64,000 nucleotides of DNA from Margaritifera margaritifera (taxonomy: Eukaryota > Mollusca > Bivalvia > Unionida > Margaritiferidae). The notes beneath the pieces are model-generated. The model had not been told where the DNA came from. It saw only the letters and a program-made list of their open reading frames with translations, and did not search any database. Made by a program: the position numbers and the translations under genes. Positions 55,566 through 64,000 of this stretch are shown one piece after another. Numbering within the stretch: position 1 is the first letter of the stretch; every line of letters begins with the position of its first letter. The DNA is taken from contig JAQPZY010001064.1 in the NCBI GenBank assembly GCA_029931535.1, positions 806,001 to 870,000 of the forward strand, given 5' to 3'.

Positions 55566-56590
55566 TCTACTGGAGCAAGTAGCACTATACAATTTCAAAA
55601 TAATATATTTCGGTAAATTCACTTATCCGATTTATACGTCGTTTACACCAATATGCTTGATGGCTGCTTTCAAATTAAATTATGTCATTATTTTTTATTT
55701 ATCTATAAGAACATACATGTTCTAAACATTTGTCAAACTTGCATACATTAAATTCCTTTTGAAGCACCCAGTAAGCTTCCGCGGATTATAAATATTTACA
55801 GAAATTATTCTTGAGTAGAAACATAGTCTGGAGACTGGACCCTGAACTTTTATAGTGAAAAGAGAAAGAAAATACACTCTTTTTTCTTCTAACTACTAAA
55901 CTAATTTTCTGTGCCTCTTTTATCGATTTCTTTGACATGCGTATTTTACTTCTTAATATAGGTGTGGAAATCCCAAAATTTTTGTCTTGCAAAAATAAGA
56001 TTGATGAAACCACATCGGGTACCCCAGGTGAATCTGCCACTGAGGGACACAAGCATACATTGCACATCAGATGCGATATCCATGACTTTGTGCGACTATG
56101 TATGCATTTTTTTTTCTTCTGCATTATGCAGAGTTTTCGTCAGCTGAGGATATACGGATAGATAATGCCAAAGTTCTGGTTTATTCGTAATACAAATTTA
56201 CACTGTTAAACTGCCCATTTCTGTCGAATTCCTGCCTCTGTTGCTGAAATTGGTTTTCAAAATGTGTCTGGTGTTTGAAATTATTGCAATCTAGTGGAAT
56301 AATTTACAGAAAAATATCATGAAAATGAGAGATATATTAATTGTATGTGCCACTTCTACTGATTTTTTTTTACATCCGTATTTTATTTCTTAAATGCTGA
56401 TAAAGCAAGGATAATTTTCAAAAGCTACGTAGCAACCTTAGTTTTTACACTCCAGTCTTCTGTGTGAAGTGGAATGTGACCACGCCCTCTCAGCACAGAA
56501 GCCCCAGACGTAGGAGAGGAATAAGTACGCAGATTATTGTCAAACCAGATTGAAATTATCATTTTTTTTTTTTTTTTTCGGGTTGCTGAA
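54847..56590. other. Non-coding sequence upstream of the gene
   Basis: A G-run (55040-55052) and an (AAT)n microsatellite (55517-55563) are present. Open frames at 55786-56124 (minus) and 55937-56161 (plus) show no domain. Confidence 0.4.
55517..55563. repeat. (AAT)n microsatellite, about 15 units
   Basis: Uninterrupted ATA/AAT triplet run. Confidence 0.97.
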
Positions 56591-56599
56591 TTACCATTA

Positions 56600-57115
56600 G
56601 CAAGTATAAATGAAATAAGACAGGGCGTAATGATGAGATGATTAATGAGCTCGTTATTGTCAGACAAGATATACTTTGTCCTATTTGAAGGAAACATTGT
56701 AATGCAATATTTGATATTAGTTATTTTCATACGTTTTCAAGTGAGGGAATGATTGTTCCAATATTTAAAGGTGTAATAATTCTGAATCCAGATATTATCG
56801 AGGTGTTACCCTAATGAGTTGTGTTTCAAAGATTGTTTGCCCAGACATTTTTAATCAAAGATTAATGAATTGATTAATACATAAGATACGAGTTAGTGAT
56901 TCTCAATTTGGATTTAAGAAAGGGATGGAAACTGTTAATGCAATATAAAAACTCTATATTCCTTATAAATATAAATATCAGCAATATTATAGGGATTTAT
57001 TGTGTTTTTGAAGACTTTTAAAAGGTTTTATGTTTGTTTTTAAGAATGGTTTATAAATTATTTTAATCTGGAGTGGGAGGGGAAATGTCGAAAGTAAGTA
57101 CATATATGTGGCCGG
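56600..57115 (+). pseudogene. Decayed non-LTR retrotransposon reverse transcriptase fragment
   Basis: Read through stops and frame shifts, the plus strand gives pieces of a LINE RT: DEMINELVI (56,630), IVPIFKG (56,748), YYRGVTLMSCVSKIV (56,795-56,840), QRLMN, and SDSQFGFKKGMETVNAI (56,900-56,945). A degraded F.V.L.TFKRF piece follows (57,000-57,025), the place of the first catalytic Asp motif. The order fits the RT fingers and palm. The fragment is short and carries several stops. Confidence 0.7.
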
Positions 57116-57987
57116 TTCTGAAACGCTTGTAAAATGTATTAAAAGAATCCGATGGTAGAGTGTTTAAGAAACCTACTCTCTTAAAAGCACGGCTACCATA
57201 CCTTGTCCATACTTCGTAATCGGATTTCTCAAACACTGAAAAATTTACCTTCGGCCAATACTATCGAGCTATTGATTTTTTTTAATCAACATAAAACAAA
57301 AGAAAGTTAATTTTTGTAATCAATATAAATAATGACACAAAGTTATATTGATATAAATTCAACATTTTTTTCAGAGAGGTGATATCAATATTTCGTGAGT
57401 TTAACATAAAGCAACCATATTGGATGGAATAGAAGTGTGGTCAAATATAATTGTATTACAAAATAACGTACAAAAGAATACAAAATTTGATTTCTTGATT
57501 TCATATATCCAAAATAATATAATTTAATGACGATAACACAGAGATACGCATCATCAATCCTGATACCAATATTGTTTAAAGAGTATGCAATGAAAAAGCA
57601 ATGAAAAAGCAAACAATTTTGCTTTGATGTGAGGAAATATACAAATTTGTATTCAGCTAAATTTGCAGTACAACTCAAAGTTTTCGCAAACTTTACAAGG
57701 TCAATCTACAAAGATTAAGAAAAGACAGAGAAAAAAATAGAGGAAAACAAAGTTCGAATAAAAACAGTTCACGGTGGTTCAGTTTATGAAGTAGCTGTTC
57801 TCGAATCAACAATAGGAATGGCAAAATTTGACATGAATCTAAAATCGTCATACTTTTGAAAAAATAGAAGAAACGTTGCAATCTAATGAAAATAACAGTT
57901 CCTGCTGTGGGTGATTTCTGGGGTTTTTTTTCTGTTTGTTTGTTAGTTTGTTTTTTGTTTTTTGTTTGTTTCTTTTGTTGTTGTTGT

Positions 57988-57988
57988 T

Positions 57989-58021
<33 letters not shown>

Positions 58022-58032
58022 GGGGGGGGGGG
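57988..58032. repeat. Poly(T) followed by poly(G)
   Basis: About 30 T then about 13 G. This is a homopolymer junction and prone to assembly error. Confidence 0.9.
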
Positions 58033-60960
58033 AGATTTAGATCTCACCAAAAGACAATTTTTCAAGCATAATATATTTGCTGGATCTTTTCATATCGTTT
58101 TAAATGACTGGAAAAAGAACATTATTTAAGACACCTTTACTACGATCATGATAGTACAGATATTAACATAAATATACATCAAATGTGGAAACTAATTAAA
58201 GAAGATAACAGGAATATAAAATATGTTGAATTTGAAACAGTGGTTAGCTGAACAATCTACCTATACTGTATACAAGGAAAGTGTAAAAAGATCTCCTTAT
58301 AGAAATGTCTGTGTGTTGGGAAAACGAGTTTTTTTTGTTCTAATGTTTTGCTCTTATTCTTTTTTCTTATGATAAAATGTTAAAATAAAAATATAATGAA
58401 ACGCGATATGACCTATTAACGTGCAAATGTAGGAAGAAAGGAAGGGAAAAAGAAAGAAAGACTGTATGATTATCGATTAATCTACTGGTTATATAACGTT
58501 ATCCATTATCATCAGCTAATCTTGCAAAATAGAATGAATTTTTTTTTACAGTATTACATACTTTCTCCAAAGTTACTTCCACTTTGAAAAGCAACGTTTG
58601 AAATTAATTATTATACAAGTTTGTATGACTTTTGCGATATATTTTGAAGGTTACATTTTATCATCAAAAAGTAAAACTTTCTGAGGTGAAAAAACATTGA
58701 TGGTACTGCTCTGAATCACTGCAGGAAATGTTTGCATTCAATCAGTAAATCATATTTATCTGATCTTCCAATTAATTAGAGATATGATATAATTTGCTAT
58801 GTTTTTCTCAGGTCACACAAAACATCGATAAAGAGCAAAACGTCTCATTGTTCAGGAGAGAAAAATACCAGCCCATTAATCTGCTTGGATTATGCTGTGC
58901 CTTTTACTTTGTCACATCCTTTTGTCTTGAGTCTACGATGAACAATAAAGATGACGGAGTTTGGTATATGTGCTAATTTTTCGTCTGGGCCGATGTACTA
59001 GTGTTCATTCGATAGCCAGTAGACTTGTCAGGGAACGCCATGTATGCATCTGGATCCAGGCCTCTATGTGTGTGTGTGTGTGTTTGTATTTGGTGTAAAT
59101 CGAGGACATTAATGAGATTACACACCAACGGACCGAGGACACACCTCCAACCGAGGACGTCCTCGGTTGGAAAAAGGGTAAGATCTTGCTTCTACGGACA
59201 ATTTTAACCCAAAACAATGTAAAAACATGATTTGTAGGAATGTCCCCGTTTACACGCTTGGTGCTTATTCGCGATTTTGGAGTGTATCTTTTCTCCAAAG
59301 CTGGCGATACACACGCCCAAGACCATGTCCTCGATTGCCCGGTGGAAAACTTGCAGAGAGGTCTGCTCTATCAATTTACAGGTTTTCAAATTTTTTTATC
59401 TCCCTATAGATCCAAGCATCAAATACCAATAACTTAGCTAAACAAGAAGAAGAAAAGCTAGGGCATATAACGGTCCCTGGTATTTGTAATAATAGTTCAT
59501 GCAAGTGAGTAAATAGTGATGGGAAACAAAATACTCTCGTGCTTTACGCGTCCAATACAGGCAAATAAATATACGACACGTCATACGAAAGAGGTTCAGG
59601 AAACTGCTATTAAGAAAACGTACAAATTCCTGGTAGAGTTGTACCGAATTTGCATAATTATCCTACCCGAAAGTTACAACTCCCTTATTGCCGCGAGGTT
59701 TTACACATGTGAAGCTATTGAAAAGACGCCCTTGATATGGAATATTTGTATTATTTAATGAACAATATGTGACCCTATTACATCATTTGCCCACTTGCTG
59801 TTCAAAACAGGAGAGAATGGTTATGCATCTCATGGCAGATCCTGTTATAGTGACATCGAAGTACGACCAACCGAACTGAGACGTTACGTGCATATAACTT
59901 GAGTAGATAGATGGTAGTCAGACATTTATAATGAAGATCATCAGTCCAAAAAAGAAACATTTCATTACAGGAATGTTTTTCATCATCATCGCACTCATAA
60001 GACTGGCAGCTAAATGTGCAAGCTATCATTAACTGATATATGCATTCAATGTACGTATATACCTGCTTCATTTAGTAAGCTGATGACTTTGATTTACATA
60101 TCATGCATTATGCTTGTATCCATAGTTCTGTTGTAAATGAAGTCTCGTTAACACAATACAAAATATAAACGCCCAAACACCAATCTGTATAAGAGTACGG
60201 TGGTGTCAATTAGGTATTGTTACGTTTTATTTGCTTTTCCAAATTTAAGCAGGTTTTTAATGATAGCCAAAATGCACAAGATGTTTGACAGGACCAATCT
60301 ATACACCGTAACTTAAAAGTACATTTATTAAACACTGCATTAGACATTAATATTCCTACTCATATAGTCTTTTTCTAGTAAGTTTTACACAGAAGGCAAC
60401 ATGGGGATCAGAAAACTGTTTGAAAATTTCTTCGCGTCCCCTATACAGTAGCAATCAGCAATGCAAACATTCTTTACAATGAACTTTGAATTGCCAAATA
60501 TATAATCTAAGTAACTTGGAAAGCGAACCGTGAGAGTATAGTACCGTTAAAGTGTATCTTTTTCATTACTAGCGCCAAAACAACACAAATGGATAAACTG
60601 TTTGTAAGTACTATTTAAAAAGTATCCCCATCCGCTAACTCTATACAAACATCAACTCTCATAGAACATTTGACCCCTTCTACTTCAGGGCTATTACACG
60701 AGCCGTCAGCGCTGTAGCCATAGCTGGGAACTTCAATTCGATTAAAAATAGATATGTTGTGTTTTGGGGGTCTTTTTTGTATATTAGTATTTTTGTTTTC
60801 AGATTGATATAAAACACTCTACAAAATACAATAGAAAGAACGTCGCATGCACGCTCAATTTATTCAGCTAAAGCAGCTTAAAAAATACGATGTCACCACG
60901 AAAATACATAGTATGGTAAACACAAACATTGGCTCCTATTTTCAACATTAAATTTGAACA
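58033..60960. other. Non-coding sequence, one perfect palindrome
   Basis: No gene, RNA or transposon is recognised. The frame at 59516-59758 has no domain. A perfect 24-bp palindrome is at 59147-59170, and a short GT run at about 59067-59083. Confidence 0.4.
59147..59170. other. Perfect 24-bp palindrome
   Basis: The half-site CCAACCGAGGAC is followed at once by its exact inverse GTCCTCGGTTGG. A single related half, GGACCGAGGACAC, is at about 59130-59142. It could be a dimeric factor site or a leftover transposon end pair; neither can be shown here. Confidence 0.8.
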
Positions 60961-60963
60961 TGC

Positions 60964-60966
<3 letters not shown>

Positions 60967-61029
<63 letters not shown>
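60967..61029. repeat. (AG)n microsatellite, about 31 units
   Basis: Pure GA/AG run. Confidence 0.97.
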
Positions 61030-61032
<3 letters not shown>

Positions 61033-63175
61033 TATACATGTATTATTCCTGGCATAAACATTCAAATCCAGCTAATTGGTATGATCTCCAGAGCGGTGGA
61101 CTATTTCGAAACTTGTTATGTCACACTAAAGTCTAATTACAGAACAATTTGTCAAATCAGTCAATTAGTCAATTTGTTAACCACACCAACAAATATTAAA
61201 ATAACAATGTATTTGCCATAAAGAACTGAAGATAGTTGTAGATGAAATCATTGTGGAGGTTACAGTTACTTATCAATGGTATGTATTATGAGGCTGCTGC
61301 ATCTAATTCGGTATTTAACTTCGTTCATGTTCTTTGACAAAGTTTTAAAGTCATATCGTTAGTGCTCATGATGTTCCTATCCAAATCAAACAGTTTTATA
61401 ATACAGGTCAAGCAAAACTACTGATATCAGTATCCGAAAACTATCGAACAGTTTTCGTTTCTGTATCTTTTTCTAACATGGCAGATGATTACTTTCCCAT
61501 AATTAAATTTGTAAACTTGTATTTATTTATTTTGCATAACTTTTTAATTTTAAAATTATTCCTGATATTCATGCAGAATGTTGGTGTTAGTTTGGGTTTA
61601 AGATCTTGTTAATTACACCACAATAGGTTACGCATATTTCGGGACTTCGCTAAAGAAAAAGAAAGGTGCAAATCGAAAAGCTGTATAAAACACCGACAGC
61701 GAGACCGTTCAGAACATACATTATTACGACAATCCTAACTTCTAGAGTGACGTGCTGTTTATATTTATTGCCGGTACACATATATTGTGAATATATATCC
61801 AATGGCATTTATTCCACTCAAAGGCATTCCATTATTCTGAACGAAAATCCTACCCAGATTAGTTCTGTTTGTGTTTTACGGCAAAGCAACACAAATAGGA
61901 TATTTAGTGCCGAGGCACTAACTCATGTTATTTACATCTACGTGCAGCAGTTGGTTCTATGTAAGTCAACTGAAAATTGAATCTCCATCTTAATGCCTTT
62001 TAACTGAAACTTACTATATAGGGATGTGCGTCTGCTTTCACGCCTGACAGGTTTTGACATAGCTATAACCTTTTCTCTTGACCAACTTGCACATGAAGAA
62101 CAAAGCCTAGACAATAAAATTTATCTTAAAATGCAAAGAAACATATTAGGCATTATTACGTTTTGATTTTGCATGTTTACTGTAGTTTTCCTGCCTTGGC
62201 TTCGTAAAAAAAAAAAAACCCACTACTGTCTTTTAAAAATACTAAGATAATTCCTTATTGATTTCATTTTTTATTACTTAATATTAGTCTGGAAAGTAAG
62301 CATAAAAAGTATTATTCTTTAAAAATTTATTCAACTTTTGGCTAAATTTCGGATTAAAGGCAAACCAACAAACAAACAAACAAACAAAAACTTATATTTT
62401 TTTTAGTTATTTACTAGCGTGTGTTAATGTGTTAAGTACCTGTATTCCGAAGATTTTCAGGAGAGCATTTGTTTTCTGTTTAAATTTTACGTAATTTCTC
62501 AAGTTCACTAAATATGTTCTCGCTTGTTGAGTAAGTGTGTTTTATGTTTACTGGCTGTCTGTGATAAACATCGTACCCGTGTGTTGGCATCGCACTCAGA
62601 GTTTCCCAGCCTATTACATCAATAGTGCAGCTAGTAAATTCAGTGTCAACAATTCCTATTTTTATACACAAGCTCCCTTATGTCAACACAATGTCTTTCA
62701 CATGGTGTCAGCTATAGTGTACGTTTAACAAACCCAGTTTAGTTACAGTTTTTAGATTACAATTTATACAACAATCAACATACACATAGCAAATACATCT
62801 ACTATAAGGTACTGACCAATTAATTATTCTTTGGGGGTTGGGGTGGGAGGATGCAATTTTGTTTTGAGCTGATATTTTGTTGTTTTTTTATCACAAGATA
62901 ATTTTTTTTTCTTCAAATAATATGATGAATATAATATGGTGGTATTTTGCTATAAATCAAAGTAAGATATGTTTTCCAGCTATTGACAGACGGAAATTTA
63001 AAACAAATGTCCCATGCCCCTGCCCCAGAACATTAAATTGTTGGTCCCTAATATAATTGTGGTATAGCGTGGTACGTATCGCTGTATGTTCCACAACACC
63101 GCGGTAAACCGCAGTACAAAATTTGTCGTGATACCCAGCTCTAGTTATTATCGTGAGTTACAATTATACAACATA
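61030..63175. other. Non-coding sequence, nothing recognised
   Basis: AT-rich. The frames at 61666-61980 and 62480-62728 show no domain or splice support. Confidence 0.4.
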
Positions 63176-63181
63176 CAGAGT

Positions 63182-63272
63182 GTATATATCTATATATATA
63201 TATCTATATCTATATATATATATGTATATATATATATGTATATATATATGTATGTGTATATATATATATATA
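63182..63272. repeat. (TA)n-rich compound microsatellite
   Basis: Blocks of TATATA with TATC and TATG interruptions. Confidence 0.95.
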
Positions 63273-64000
63273 TTTCAGAATGCTCTCCAAGGGGTTAGGT
63301 CAGTGACTTTGGCTGTAAGTTGTAGTACTAATAGAGATGCATGCGGTTATCAGCGAAGTCACAGAAGCATGAAATATAAATCAAAGAGATCTATTTTTGC
63401 AATAAGGGTGAAATAATTATCAAGATGCTTCACTTCATCAAGTTTCGTGAGTCTAGGTAGAAAGGTTTGCATATAGCATGCCAGAGCCTAACAAGTTAAC
63501 CACAGTCAGGCAAAGGTGAAATATGGGTCACAGTGACGTTTCATTTATCTTAAGGATGTGGAACTAACATAGGTGCACTAGCTGAAACCAATTAATTGTG
63601 TGCAGATCACGCAGCGCGGAACTTGATAGATTTTCCATTGACGCTTTTCTCTAGACCTGGTGCGAAATTTAGCGTAGATGCAAATTATACTCCTAATTCA
63701 TGCCCTTCAACAACTTTCTCCAAAAAACCAAGGGAAATTAATAATTAATTTTTCTTTCGATTTGATATTTAAATTTCTGATCCGTGTATTACAATGGCAT
63801 TATATTTCATCTTGGACTTCAGGTTTGTGTTATCACATTGATGTCAAGTCTATACTTTACTTGCTTCTAAAAATTGTGATTATTTCATGTTTGTATTCAG
63901 TAATTATGCTTAGCTATTCCTCTTTTTACATACTATTTAAAATATCACTTTTAAAAGTGTTTGTTACTTTATTAAAAGGTATATTCACCCGCAAATCAAA
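63273..64000. other. Non-coding sequence to the window edge
   Basis: No gene or element is recognised. Confidence 0.4.

Noticed and set aside
59516..59758. 80-codon plus frame as a small gene
   Set aside because: It has a plausible length but no domain, no signal peptide or repeats and no neighbouring exon.
60954..61136. Frame with Arg-Glu repeat
   Set aside because: It is translation of the (AG)n microsatellite.

Overview
The window looks like a stretch of an AT-rich, intron-rich animal genome. I infer a marine invertebrate, most likely a mollusc, from the density of tRNA-derived SINEs, foldback MITEs, hAT and DIRS relics and long arrays of diverged repeats; the species cannot be fixed. 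There is no prokaryotic gene organisation. Almost all the longer open frames are accidental, lying in tandem repeats and transposon remains.

One host gene is recognisable. It is on the minus strand, from about 52,800 (start codon) down to 9,889 (stop codon), and is a CHK2 checkpoint kinase (CHEK2). I assembled fourteen coding exons by reading splice sites and phases: 52680-52800, 49084-49208, 41440-41518, 38671-38736, 35849-35939, 34374-34412, 33116-33180, 31409-31508, 30266-30304, 23640-23851, 21541-21656, 19716-19801, 16353-16427 and 9889-9987. They give, in order, a short N-terminus with one TQ site that aligns with the ATM site of human CHK2, an FHA domain, most of the kinase domain with intact HRD, DFG and APE motifs, and a basic C-terminal tail that looks like a nuclear localisation signal. 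All phases agree except at one place. The exon that should carry the glycine-rich loop and the VAIK lysine was not found between 34,413 and 35,848, and the small exon after it has no GT donor. That intron holds a putative solo LTR and a foldback MITE.

Layout: 1-9,888 is repeat-rich sequence 3' of the gene (five tandem arrays and no gene recognised). 9,889-52,800 is the gene; its introns contain a decayed DIRS-like retrotransposon (about 12.1-13.4 kb), tRNA SINEs, hAT relics with a TTF-type or BED-type zinc finger, several copies of one foldback MITE family built around a TCTGGGTCTATGC core, a very uniform 65-bp satellite, and a 145-160-bp diverged satellite that fills most of intron 2. 52,801-64,000 is the upstream side, with possible promoter sequence next to exon 1, a foldback element with CGCCCCC subrepeats, a decayed LINE reverse transcriptase fragment and many microsatellites; no second host gene was recognised.

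The most interesting points are the missing P-loop exon, a 43-bp duplication of the exon 13 splice donor that would give a truncated kinase lacking its NLS, an open hAT derivative that joins an N-terminus to the dimerisation domain without a catalytic core, and an inverted pair of BED-type hAT elements in intron 2.
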